Origin: Heterobilharzia americana
Taxonomy: Eukaryota > Platyhelminthes > Trematoda > Strigeidida > Schistosomatidae
Assembly (NCBI GenBank): GCA_944470555.2
Contig: OX104130.1
Span: forward strand, 60,421,491 to 60,485,490
DNA: 64,000 nucleotides
Direction of reading: 5' to 3'
Part shown: positions 1 through 11,231 of the stretch, piece by piece
Position numbering within the stretch: the first letter of the stretch is position 1
How the letters are laid out: each line of letters opens with the position of its first letter
Notes under the pieces: model-generated
The model's database searches: none
What the model was told of the DNA's origin: nothing
The model's input: only the letters and a program-made list of their open reading frames with translations
Position numbers and translations under genes: made by a program

Positions 1-2105
1 CATAACCGTGTTAGGAAGGAAGAAGAAAGAAGATAAGGAATGGATCTCGATAGACACATGGAAACTGATAGAGCAGAGAGAGGAGTATGGTGAAGCAGAT
101 GATCCAGTGTAAGGATGAACGACGAGAAGGAGAACTGAGTACAAGGTATAAAAACTGGATAGATAAGTGAAGAAGAGTGGGTGGAAAGACAAAAGACACT
201 TCTACGAAACACTGGCAAGTGAATCAGAACAGGCTGCAGTCAGGAGAGAACTGACAACATTGTATCAAATAACCAGGTTACTGTCTATCTGGTAGGGAAG
301 AGATCAACACAGATGGAAGTAATAAAAGATGATGGAGGAAATGTAATTGCCAAAAAGGAAGAACAAAGGAAACGATGGGCTGACCACTTCAAAAAGCTAT
401 TGAATCGACCACCACCACATGCAACTCGTCCAGAAATACCACCTGCAGCCCAGCCACAGAACTACTAGTGAACACAAGCCCTCCAACGAAAGTCAAAGTC
501 CTGAATACCATAAAGCTACTGAAGTGTGAGAAAGCAGCAGAACCAGATGGAATTCCACTAGAAGCACTGAGGATAGACGCAGGGAACACAGCGGACAGGC
601 TCACACCACACCACCTTTGGAGAAGGCCTGCAATGAAGGGAAGGCACCTGCAGATTGATAGGAAGAAGGGTAAACTCGTCAAATTCATGAAGAAAGGCGA
701 CCTAAGTCTTTCCAAGAACTGGCACAGAATCATTCTCCTGCGCACCCCAACTAAGCAAAATACTAGGCAGCATAATCCTGGAGAGATTAAAAGATGCCCT
801 GGATTCAAAATTACGATATCAACACGCTGGCGGGCTGGATTCAGGAAGTACAAATCATATGCCGACCAAATTGCAACGCTACACTACGCATCATCATAGA
901 ACAGAGTATAGAACAGCAGTCAACTCCACACCTCAACTTTATCGACTTTGAGAAGGCCTTCGACAGCGTTGACTAACAAGTAATTTGGCAGGCTGCTGCT
1001 TCAACACTACGGTTTCAGTGCCACAAATCTTTATCAACCTCATTCAATAACTATATGATGACGCCATATGCCAAGTAATTCACAATGGAAAGCTCAGTGA
1101 TGCCTTTGAAGTGAAAACAGGAGTGAAACAAGGCCGTCTATAATCACTCATGATATACCTGACTGCAGTGGACTGGATCATGCAACAGACAGTGAGGAGC
1201 GAGTAGAGAGGGATACCCCGGACCGCGGAGAAGAACCTAGAAGATTTGGATCTCGCCGATGATGACTTGTGTCTGATGTCGCGCAAACTTGAAGATCTAC
1301 AGGCGAAAACTAACAAGTTGGCAGAAGAGGCAAGGCAGCGAAGACGGGACTTCAGGTGAATATAGAGAAGACAGAAGTGATGAAGATACCCAACCAACAA
1401 CTCCAACAACAAGCACCAATCAACATCAACGGGAGAGACGTAAAGGAAGCAGTCTTCTTCACCTACCTAGACAGCATCGTTTCAACTGCAGGCATCACAG
1501 ACGAGGATGTCAAAGTCAGAATCGGATAGACAACAAGACAGGCGTTCATTAGCCTGAAACAAGTGTCGAGATCTTCTGCACTCAGCATGTGGAACAAGAT
1601 ACGGATTTTCAACACCAACATCAAGTCAGTGCTCCTGTATGGTTGAGAGACTTGGCGCGTTACGAAAGGGATTTCCAATAAACTTTAGACATTCATCAAC
1701 AACTGCCTACGCTTGTACGTTACTGAAGCTCAGATGGCCAGAACGAATAAGCAACAAGGAACTCTGGCTGGCTGGCAACGAACCAACCAAGAAGCTATTG
1801 CTCAACAAATATGCACTGGAAGGAAGTGAAGATGGATTGGACATACACTGAGAAGGCCGACTGGGGACACCACTCGTCAGGCCAGGTACTCGAGTGGAAC
1901 CGCAATGAGAAACGACGACTTGGGCGTCCGACGCGAGGGTGACATGGAGGAGGTCGTGCGAGGAGGAAATGGGAGCTTCTGGGCTGTCGTGGAGCCAGGT
2001 TCAAAAGTCTGCAGAGAAGAGAGTGGAGTGGAGACGTGCTACTGAAGCCCTATGTTCCACTAGGAACCCAAGGGACTAATAATAATATTTTAATAATAAT
2101 AGAAC
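1..2105 (+). mobile_element. RTE-like LINE, decayed, cut by the window edge
   Basis: This is the reverse-transcriptase half and 3' end of an RTE-clade non-LTR retrotransposon, a family that copies itself through target-primed reverse transcription with an APE endonuclease and an RT. In broken frames I can read the pre-RT linker (about 330-480), the 'KLLKCEKAAEPDGIPLEALR' block (about 510-575), 'FIDFEKAFDSVD' with RT motif A (about 940-973), and the C-terminal 'TWRVTKG' region followed by 'INNCLR' (about 1650-1715). The 3' end reads 'aggaacccaagggactaat' and runs into TAA-type simple repeats near 2080-2105, as RTE tails do. Stops and frameshifts are frequent, so no protein is made. Its closest relatives here are the copies at 20.3-21.3 kb (+) and 25.4-30.5 kb (-). 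Confidence 0.85.
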
Positions 2106-2773
2106 AAGGGAAACTAGGTAAGGGTTACTTTATTTCCATGATAATCAACGATCCCGTCAAAAGTGTTTTGACGAAAAATGAACCAATCCTCTTGGAACGC
2201 TTTTCGTCACCGCATCTGCGTCTTCAGGATATCTGATGGATACCTTAAAGGAGAATGAGAAACAGTTTTAAACGCAATACGTTGTGCGAGACTCACACTT
2301 GGAAGGTGACTGAAGAACTTACATCAATTTTATGTGTTGGAAAGCTAGTGGACTCGTTAATAGATGACGTAGTAACAAGAAGGTTAGTTCTGTTTGTTTG
2401 CAGTATTTATTTTATAGAATATCCCTGTGTTCACCAATTTTCTTTGATTCTGAATGGTAACTCGGGGGTTGTTAACTCAAGATCACTCCTGAAATTCTCT
2501 GCTTTATAACGATAATTCTTGGGCCAGAAAGTTGACGGGAGTTGAATTGGACAGCATAAGCTGATTGCTAATATTTGGCACGGCTGCATTTAATGTTGTT
2601 GATTTCATTTATGCCCACCGACAATCGGCCGAATAATCAATATATGCTTGTTACGCGTTATCGCCCCTTCGATCAGTATAATTTGACCAATATTAGAATT
2701 TTTCCTTAAAACCAATTTGTTGACGACAGTTATAAAAATTTGCAGGAGCACATAGTCAGTCAAGGAGGATAGG
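2106..2773. other. Unassigned spacer
   Basis: This is moderately AT-rich sequence between the RTE copy and the MULE-like relic. Short open stretches exist at 2255-2509, but I recognise no protein family, repeat unit or RNA in them. Confidence 0.4.
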
Positions 2774-3186
2774 CTTCCTTCTCTATCACTGAAGACGAAG
2801 ATCTGAAATATTTTTCCTTCGCTACACTAGACCAGCTGAAATTTTCTGACAACTGTTTTGATCTCCTGGGTATCGACTGCACCTACCAAACAAATAATGA
2901 GAATCTTCTTCCCTACGATTTCCTAGTCACCGATAACAACTTCATGGTTATTCCAGTTGCTTTCGCTTTCATAAGTAGTGAGACAGCTGAAGTGATCTTT
3001 GTATTTCTGTTCTTTTTAAAGAACGATATTGAGAGCCATAGACTGGGTGCTTTCATAAGAGATAACTGTCTTACAATTACATCTGGATAATGCCAAGTGT
3101 TTCCTCATTCAGATCACCTCCTGTTTCATGTGCATATCGTTCACAACGTGATCAAAAGGGTAAGCCTTTGTGACAACAATTTATTG
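2774..3186 (+). pseudogene. MULE-like transposase relic
   Basis: One reading frame stays open apart from a single TAA near 3088-3090, and lacks an ATG. It reads 'FDLLGIDCTYQTN', then 'FLVTDNNFMVIPVAFAFIS' followed by a Ser-Glu pair, then a block ending in 'FIRDNCLTI' and, after the stop, 'LFHVHIVHNVIKR'. This order is that of the DDE core of Mutator-like (MULE) and ZSWIM-related transposases: Asp in 'D-x-TY-x-TN', the 'PVAFAF-ISSE' strand, a second acidic block with Asp near 'RD', and a hydrophobic Phe-His segment. Family membership rests on motif order read by eye. The stop and the missing ends make it non-functional. Decayed sequence to about 3,830, including an open stretch at 3244-3639, may be its continuation. 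I see no terminal inverted repeats. Confidence 0.55.
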
Positions 3187-4990
3187 AGAAAGTATTAGTG
3201 TTTGTAGAAATTACAACTGGAGGTGCTGTAGTACTTCTTTCTGATGTTGTACACCAAGAGTATGAACAGGTCAGTGTCAGTGAATGCATCACGTATTTTT
3301 AGCTTTGAAAGCTGCGTTGTTCAAATACAGAAGATGAGTAAAACGTTTTACAGGTACTTGTTGTCCTATCTCTTAGCTCTTAAGCATAAGTGGGCTGTTG
3401 TTTACCTTCCGCAATGCGTACTTTGGGACAAAATAACTCCAACCTCATCGAAACCACACATTTTACACTTAAGCTCCATAAGACGTCGCCGAAAATGTCA
3501 GCACGTTGTGCCATACTCAAGCTTATTCTGCGTATCAGTTACTAGATTCAGGAGTGCATTCGAAGGCTTCTATGGGACTGCAACAATAAATCTCAACTGC
3601 GTGATCATAATGCCTTCACTTCCACATTCCGTAGCCTAAAGCCTGTCACACGTTCACTTAGTAAAAACAATATGCAAATCAAAGTTTTTACTGAAAGTGA
3701 TTTGGAAGAATACAATATTTTTAAACCAAACAATTATTGTAACTTCAGTGTTAGTTACAACAGTATTCAAGGCACTAGTATGAAACGGACAGCCAATGGT
3801 AAATAGGTAACTGGTCTGGACCCAGAGGTGCATACCTAGTCGATGTTGGATATTGAATATCGGAGAGTAATTTTAATGGTGATAGTTCAGTCAGCCAGTA
3901 CAAAAATCTCCAAATGGATACAGATATCGTAGGGATAGTAAGGTGCCGTATTTCTGAGCATTTGTAAGTCCATATCTAGTCAACGTAGAAATTCTTGACT
4001 GTTTTGTTCTTAGTTTGAGAAACGATAGTTGGGAAACATTTTAAAAATGTACGAGTGAATGATACATTTACTCGATTAAAACAAACTGAAAGGGGAGAAT
4101 TTGGTGATATATATTCGATGGGAACGTTTTGGTAGCCCAAGGTTCAAGTAAGCCATCATATAATGAACTTTACTTCTACTTCTGTGAAACTGTCATGATA
4201 ATAAAGGAAACAGACTACATACAGAGGCCTGTACAAGGTGAAATAAGTCCAAGAATATTTATTTAATATTAAATGTAGTTTGTACTTGTGTAATTCACAG
4301 CGTGTTTGAAATGAAATGATCCTAACGTTGTTTCGCACGGAAGTCTGGTCCGAGCTTCTTCGGGGAAATAATCAGAATAAACATATAAATCGATCCAAAA
4401 ATGTGTATTTAATCTCCTAGTTCATCACCAACCAGTACTTAACCTTGAGTACAGTGCGATCTCCTGTCTGAAGTTTAACTCTAATCCAATGATGTTCAGA
4501 ATTTTGTCATTTAAACACTTTTGAGAGTTAATATGCATAGAGACTTCTAATCACTGAAATACTGCCCAAACAGAAATTTCTGGCCCTCAATTCTTCTATT
4601 TCGCTTTACATTTTGTTTTTCATGCTTTTAGCTTCATACTACTTAGTCACCATAAGCAGTATGATTTGTGTGGTTTCACGATGCTACTCTGTCCGCAAGT
4701 TAGACTGTTCACATCAGTTTAAAATCGCATTCTAGGCTGTTAGTATCTTTTCCATTTTGTGATCGACGGTGCCCCTTTATTTGTTCCCTATCTACCCTTC
4801 AATATTTGTTCACCATGTGTCTGATACCTTACTCTGAAAATATGCGTGTTTTGATATTGTTGACTATGATTCACTACAGACTCAGCTCCGCTGTTTATTT
4901 TGTCGACACATTTTCTATAGATTGCTTTGAACAGTGAAAAGCCTGCTCACACACCATTAATTTTAGGTTTTTAATTTATTCACCAATGGA
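3187..4990. other. Unassigned spacer; first part may continue the MULE relic
   Basis: Bases 3187-3830 may encode the C-terminal part of the MULE-like relic in shifted frames (open stretch 3244-3639), but without a diagnostic motif. From 3831 to 4990 I see only AT-rich sequence with no recognisable coding potential, repeat unit or RNA. Confidence 0.35.
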
Positions 4991-5170
4991 GTTGGGGCGC
5001 ATTGGTTTAGGGAGTTGACTGTCAACCAGTGGGTTGCGGGTTCAAATACCCCTCCAACTACCGACGTTTTGGCAACGACGTAGTATGATTAACCCTCGTA
5101 AAATAGGTATAGCTGCCTACTGCACGAATGTGCACAAAGCTGCTGAGTGCATTTTGATTCCATTCGAATT
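4991..5170 (+). repeat. tRNA-like SINE head (candidate)
   Basis: Bases 4991-4997 (GTTGGGG) can pair with 5052-5058 (CTCCAAC) in a 7 bp acceptor-like stem with one G-T wobble. Between them lie an A-box-like segment (TGGTTTAGGGAG, one mismatch to consensus) and a B-box-like segment (GGGTTCAAATACC) at normal spacing. The fold is only 68 nt and the T-stem is imperfect, so a working tRNA gene is unlikely. Degenerate tRNA heads of this kind start many trematode SINEs. The 3' boundary near 5170 is a guess. No second copy was found in the window, so repeat status is inferred from form only. Confidence 0.4.
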
Positions 5171-7280
5171 TATTTGTCATTGTTAATGTTATTCAGTGCA
5201 GTACCGTATTCCACATAAATTGTCTCGTATTCTGCGCGTCAGTTAAGCGTTTCGTCCACTTGTTGAACAACCAATCTTTTTGGCTCGAAGATTCTGGGAA
5301 GAAGTTTACACTGTTATTTTTATCCTTGTAATAATATCGCCAGTCAGTTTCATTGGTTTTGTAAGCATACTTTTACTCTGACTAGTGTTTGGCCAAAGCA
5401 GGCTTGGAGGCCATTTTGCGCTTCCTTAGTGCTGGTTAGCACGCATGTACTCAGAGTCCCTAGCTCAGCCATACTAACCAGATAAGTTGAATAAACTTTT
5501 CCCCCATTCATTACTATTACATTTACTCTAATTAAATACATTACTTCTTCGAATATATTCCCGAACCAGTCCTTTTGATTTGTGTTTTGTTATCAGTACT
5601 TACACGCTATGTAAGGTACTGGTTAGGCAGGTACTAGAGCACATCAAGTAGGGTTGGTCAGAAGTTACGGAATAGTAACACACCCACTGCAATAGTATGA
5701 ATAATTTTAACCTATCTATGACGTAATAAAGAGGATAGGTTTAGCTTTCGAATTAATTCATCAGAAATTACGCTATCCATTACTGAAACAACACTAGTGG
5801 ATATCCTCCGAATTAGTTCTAGAGAGTCTGAGTCACCTTTCAAGCAAAACCCTGCCAACTGTTCACATTTTTCTAGTTTGGATCTAGCTAAGGATTAAAT
5901 GTGGTGAGCATATCCGCACTTGTCTTCGGAAAAGTTAAGAGTAATGTCCGGCTTCCTAAAACTGCGAGCTGCTACCAATCCACAGTGTTCTGTATTTCTC
6001 AAACAGTGAATTGTTATCATTCCTAGGTCATAGTTGGTCAGTACAGGGTGCATAAAAATTCCACCAATATCGTAGGCGTGACCGTCTGTATGCTCCATGT
6101 GTATGCTTACAGGGTTACCTATGCTGTTGAGCCTCAGACATTTCTATTTGTGTGTCTGAAGTGTGAGTACATCATAGTCGCCCCCTCGATTCCCAGATTT
6201 TCACATCAGTTTATAGAACCATGGGGGCTTTGCGATAGTCAGTAGTTCATTCATATACAGTAAAAATAGCCGAGAACTCAGGAACATGCCTTGCAGCACT
6301 CAGCTTTGTACTAAACTCCCAGAGGAGAGTTAGGAATCTATCTTTACTTTTCATCTATTATCAACAAGGAACTGTCAGTGATTGCAAAACTTTCCGGAGG
6401 ACAAGAGGTGAACAGTTTAGCGTGCCAGATTCACTTGCTGCGTTATAGAATAACAAGTGACTGCGAAGAACACTTAAAGCAAAATGTGAAACAGGCGTGC
6501 TTCCTAAACTATTTAGTTAGTACATCCTTCATTAGTAAGCAGTTTTACCTTAGCTCCCTGTAAAGCTACCTGTTTTCAGAGTCACAACCAGAGTACATGA
6601 CAACCCCGGTACGTAACTGTAACATCAACTCACAATCCTTTGAGGTTCAAAGAATTTAAGTTGATAGGTAGGATCACTAGACCACACAACCGCCGATCAC
6701 TTTATTCGTTTAGGTTCCAGACCACTGGTAAAATATGCTGAACTAACACAGCCGTCCGTCATCACCACCCACTACTACCTTCTTAACACTCAGCAACAAA
6801 ACATTGTGACTGTGTAGCTTATAGACTAATCGTTAATCGTCAGCTTATGGGACTGACTACTGCGAGAACAAACCTGATATTTGGTTCGGATGACAGCGCT
6901 CTTGCTTACAGATTACAGTATTTTTACCTCAGTGCTCCCAAATCCCAAGTTAATATTTCTTGCACTTTCTGTTTACGCGAACCTACAGTGAAAGCCTCAC
7001 GGTGTGAAGAATCCACTGCTTTCGATCAACGATAACAATACTTCATACCTACAGCGTGTAGATATTCCTGGAGGCAATAGCATACCATTTAGAAGCTTAT
7101 TTCCATAAACCGTACGTTGTGTGTAAGTACGACTAAATACATGCTCTTCAGAAAACTGACCAACTGTTTGCTTTCTGTGTGCTGCTCTTCTAAGACATAC
7201 GTCCCACACCATTTCGTTGCATCCTAATTCACGACTTATTTACTCCGAAACTGAGTAAAAGTCAGACACCACTGCACCCA
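5171..7280. other. Unassigned spacer
   Basis: This stretch holds only short open frames (for example 6048-6245 and 6847-7035). None shows a motif I recognise. I see no simple repeat or RNA fold of note. Confidence 0.35.
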
Positions 7281-9160
7281 TCAAACTCGGCCTGAAAACA
7301 AACCTATGTATAGATAGGAAAACTCAACGCAAACTGAGAAGACTAAGAAAAAAGTACTTTGTTTTGAAAGAATTTCATGTACTAAAGCAGATACATACAA
7401 CATTCCTTTCACTTCAAGAAAGACGCCGAATGAAGGCACTGGTTGAACAGTGTAGGCCCCTTGATGGTTTGCCCAAAACCTTTGCAGTATCCTACGAAAG
7501 CGAAAAAACACAAAAGACTTCTTAATAAATCGTTTAGAGCATAAAGGTATAGGTCACCATGATCCACAGGTTATTTGTGAATCTTTCAGTGAGTGGTTTA
7601 TAAATAGTACTAACATGCCTCCAGTTCCAGACATCGGGATGGCCACTACAAGCAGTAGTACAATGGGTGGTATAGAATTCAGCGTGAATAACAGTAACGA
7701 TGCAATTAAAACCCTAAAATCAAATGTTAGCTGAGGGACAAACGAGATATCGTCAATAATTCACAAAATGGTTGGCACGGATATGACAGTTTTATTACTG
7801 AAAATGTTTACCCTCTCATTAGATTCTGGAACACATCCTAATAAATAGAAAACTACTTATGTAGTGCCAAAACGTAAGTCAGGAGCCAAGACCAGGGTTG
7901 GCAATTACAGACCAATTAACATAATCCCGGTCATCTCACAAATTATGGGAAAGATTATTAAAAACCAAATGTCGGATTACCTGCTAGAATCTAACCATAT
8001 CAACTCGTCACAATACGGTTTTCTGAAAAGATCTTCGACTACAAACCTGTCAGACTTCTTCAACGAAATCACCAGCAAAAGGGGTCAGAAAAAGCTAGTG
8101 ATAATACTTTACTTTGACACCATTACAGTCTTCGACGGAGTCCCACGCAACTTGCTTATCAATAGTCTAAGTTCCCTTGGAATCTGTAAACCACCCTTAG
8201 ACTGGTTAAAATCCTTTCTGTCTAACCGTAACCAAATAACGAAAGTTTGTTCAACTATCTCAAAGCCTAAACCAATAACCAGTGGAATTGTCCAGGGTAG
8301 CGTCTTAGGTTCACTCCTTTTCATAACATAAGTCAGTAACATATGTGAGTGTTTCAAGGTAGTTAAGCCATTCCCTATATGCAGATGAGATAAAAGTAGG
8401 AAACACATGCCTCAGCAGTTACTTAGCCTTGACTATTAGCTCTATGCAAGAGGAACTAAGATGTGTTACCAAGTGGTGCAACACCTGGCGACTCGAATTT
8501 AATGTAGAAAAGTGTGGCTGGATATGCACAGATGACTACGCACTCGAACTAAACTTAATGGTAACCGGACATTCACTTCCAATGCTGAAGTCTAAACTAG
8601 ACTTAAGGTTGCGATATTCCCACAACCTAACCTTCTCTGAGCACGTATCAACACAAGTGTCAAAATCACGCAAACTGGTGAGTTTCTTATTATGGAACTT
8701 CTATAGCACCGAATCTAGAGTTATCCTGTCTGAACACTGCTCGAATATTGCTCATTTACCTATAGTATTATACGGGTTACGGATAGAATGAAAGCGGAAG
8801 GAACGCAGAGATACTTTACAATGAGAACATTCAACACAAATAAGGAAGTAAAATATGCCACCAGGTGCAACATCCTAGGAATTGAACCACTATGGAAACG
8901 GAGGCTCAGACTGAACCTGATACTGTTTTATAAGCTCCTTAACACGCTAACTTATAGTAGATGCACAGACATATGGTTCATAAATAAAACTGCATACGGA
9001 TTACGAAACGTAACTGCAACATTAGCAACTGAGCATTTCTTTGTGATAAAATATGCGCAGATATGGAACACTGCCGGGGAGGCGTCTGAAACAAAAATTT
9101 TGACTAGGTTTATAAGACAGCTTAACTCTACATTACAGGACAGTGTCATATAAAAAACTG
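7281..9160 (+). pseudogene. CR1-like LINE reverse transcriptase, decayed
   Basis: This is the linker and reverse transcriptase of a CR1-like non-LTR retrotransposon. In order along the strand I read the basic linker (about 7300-7500), 'VGNYRPINIIPVIS' (about 7890-7930), 'SSQYGFLKRSS' (about 8008-8040), motif A as 'YFDTITVFDGV' (about 8110-8140), 'SGIVQGSVLGSLLF' (about 8280-8320), a decayed catalytic box 'LYADE' in place of YADD near 8380, 'WRLEFNVEKCGW' (about 8487-8522) and the C-terminal region to about 9150. Stops near 7733 and 8329 and shifts around 8330-8430 and 8790 break it. The changed catalytic Asp alone would abolish activity. Related linker sequence recurs at 41.5-41.8 kb. No endonuclease domain was found upstream, so it is probably 5'-truncated. 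Confidence 0.85.
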
Positions 9161-10130
9161 CGGACATATTAGAACCTCTCAATGTATAAACAATTTTCAA
9201 CCACAAAGGTGCAGAGGTTACACCTGCTTTTGTTGTTTTTTTAACCAAAATTTCAGATAGTTGTGACATGAAGATATCATTAGATTGTGAAGAAACTGGA
9301 CTATGATTAAAACTTACTGAACGATCTGGAAATCTGAACGGTAAATGAACGAAGGATTTAACTCGAAACCTCGAAGACATACATCATCAAGATAACCTTT
9401 AATGATGACAACAGGACACAAATGAGGAGTATGTCACCAATTCTCAACAGTCCATTGCTTTGCGAAGCATTGAAACTGTGCTCCCAAGAAAATTAATGTC
9501 CAGTGAGTAAGAATTAACAATCCCATTCACTCATTTGACTCACTCACAATATGAACACTTATCAATCCTCGAATTACTCAAATTTCTGGACGGTCTTAAT
9601 AGCAACGATGATCTGGACAGACAGTAGAATCCAAGAGATCAACTCATCTACTGACTTCAAAGTGGACATATTCACAACAGTGCTATCCAACAAACTTTCC
9701 TAGTACTTCATCTAACAGTGGAAATACCTTTCAGTCAACATTTCCGACTAATAACGCTGATTCACCCCATAGTGAAGAAAACCGAAACTGACCTCAAGTG
9801 AAGCGTCAACCTTCAAACTTCGTGTTGTAGAATTAGGGAACTGCGGCTCCTTTGGTTCTACGTCTGTCTCTTTGGAATACGTTCTGAGTTTGGAATGGCT
9901 ACAATTATCTTCCCGGTTCTGAAAAACCTGAAAGGATAGAGATACGATTAATTAATTAATCTGATCTCAAGTTAGTATTACTGCACCTGATCTGGGGAAA
10001 GCTTCTCGAGTATAGCCCATTGGTGCCGTAGGACAGTGGGGTTTGACAAATTTTAATTAGTTTTTTATATTTACTGTGTTGTGGTTCATAACTCCTTGGA
10101 CAAACATTTTTCTACCCTTTATGCAGTCTA
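9161..10130. other. Spacer; right part is probably the 5' UTR of the next CR1
   Basis: From 9161 to about 10,000 I recognise nothing. The AT-rich segment from about 10,020 to the ATG at 10,131 immediately precedes a CR1 ORF1 and may be that element's 5' UTR, but its edge is not marked by any repeat I can see. Confidence 0.3.
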
Positions 10131-11231
10131 ATGACACTTTCAAAGGATGTCTGCGTAGTTTGTAGCAGAAATATCAGCTTCTCAGCTAAGGCGATGGGTT
10201 GTGAGCTTTGCTCTCAGTGGACTCACTGTTCCTGTGATTCAAGCCAGCCATCTGGTTATTATGAAGCACTGCTTAATAGCCCTTTTGAAGGTGATTGGTA
10301 TTTTTGTCCATGTTGTAGGTCCAAAAGTAAGTACCAAATAGGCCAAGAGCTAGTGAGACAGAACTCCGACCACCTTACGGATGGGATCTCTACACAAACC
10401 AGACTCAATATAAAGAGGTCCCATGGCCATAAAAAGATCCCTGAAGTTAGCAGTAAGCGAACTTGCAAATTCATCACTGTCACGGACTGTCTACCCGTAA
10501 GCATGCCTTTGGTTCCGATCCCTTCGGTGAAGAATGGGAAACACAAAACTGATAAGCACAGAGAGAAAGGTCTGAAGAAATATAGGCAGGTCAGTGCGGT
10601 TGAAAGCGGAACATTAGGTAACGATCGTAAGCCAGACACAGCAACGACAATTCAGCCGAATGAGAAGCCGAATCACAAGCTGCAAATCGCCCTCATACAC
10701 CGGCCAGAAAACCTTCAGAAAACAGCAAAACTTCCCCGGGTAATTACGTATCGGACTCAAGAATGTTCGGGTACCGATACTGCTGAACTTATCCACGACA
10801 TAAATCAGTGGAGATATATATTCAGAAAACTCCAACTCGATGTGAGGGCCGAAAGAATTAATCATCTTCCAAGGCCGGCTCACCTCTCGACTATACCTAC
10901 TCCCAGGCTACTCCAAGTAACCCTTGACTCTCCGGACATGGTTAGAACTACCTTGGAATCCTGGTATAGTGTATCTGATACATTCCCTAGAGAAATAAGG
11001 ATAAGCGATTGCAGACATGGGGAACAAAGGCATACTAAGAGACGATTCAAGCGCTTACAGTTGGCCAACGCACATCTGACGGTAGAACGGTTGGACGATG
11101 AGCAGGAGTTTTTATCTACCCTGTCCCAGATCGGAGAACCCTGCACCATTTCTCGGTCAAAGAGGTCGGTTGATACAGTAGCCCTTGGTTCCACCGCCCT
11201 ATCAAACAACTTGTCAAAGCCGGCCGTTTAA
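10131..11231 (+). CDS. CR1-like ORF1 protein with PHD-like finger
   Basis: This uninterrupted 366-codon frame is ORF1 of CR1-like element A. ORF1 proteins of this class bind element RNA and form the retrotransposition particle. Residues about 8-61 form a Cys/His cluster: a 'CVVC' pair, 'CELC', 'WTHCSC' and a 'CPCC' pair, matching PHD-like fingers of CR1 ORF1 proteins. A Lys/Arg-rich linker follows. The C-terminal half holds a segment around 'LPRPAHLSTIPTPRLLQ' that is also present in the ORF1 at 46.5-48.1 kb, where it looks like an RRM-type fold. The stop at 11,231 is followed closely by the endonuclease region. From 10,762 on, the sequence lies in the inverted repeat shared with element B. 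Whether it is expressed cannot be seen. Confidence 0.75.
   Translation: MTLSKDVCVVCSRNISFSAKAMGCELCSQWTHCSCDSSQPSGYYEALLNSPFEGDWYFCPCCRSKSKYQIGQELVRQNSDHLTDGISTQTRLNIKRSHGHKKIPEVSSKRTCKFITVTDCLPVSMPLVPIPSVKNGKHKTDKHREKGLKKYRQVSAVESGTLGNDRKPDTATTIQPNEKPNHKLQIALIHRPENLQKTAKLPRVITYRTQECSGTDTAELIHDINQWRYIFRKLQLDVRAERINHLPRPAHLSTIPTPRLLQVTLDSPDMVRTTLESWYSVSDTFPREIRISDCRHGEQRHTKRRFKRLQLANAHLTVERLDDEQEFLSTLSQIGEPCTISRSKRSVDTVALGSTALSNNLSKPAV

Noticed and set aside
4991..5058. A functional tRNA gene
   Set aside because: The fold is too short, the T-stem has mismatches and the anticodon arm cannot be drawn convincingly. A SINE head is the better reading.
5895..6098. Minus-strand frame with an 'NFSEDKCGY' segment as a CR1 thumb fragment
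   Set aside because: The resemblance to 'NVEKCGW' of CR1 is a single short match, and no flanking RT motif could be found on either side.
10131..11231. The PHD-like finger frame as a host chromatin gene
   Set aside because: It is followed directly by a CR1 endonuclease, and its C-terminal half matches the ORF1 of the intact CR1 at 46.5 kb, so it is retrotransposon ORF1.
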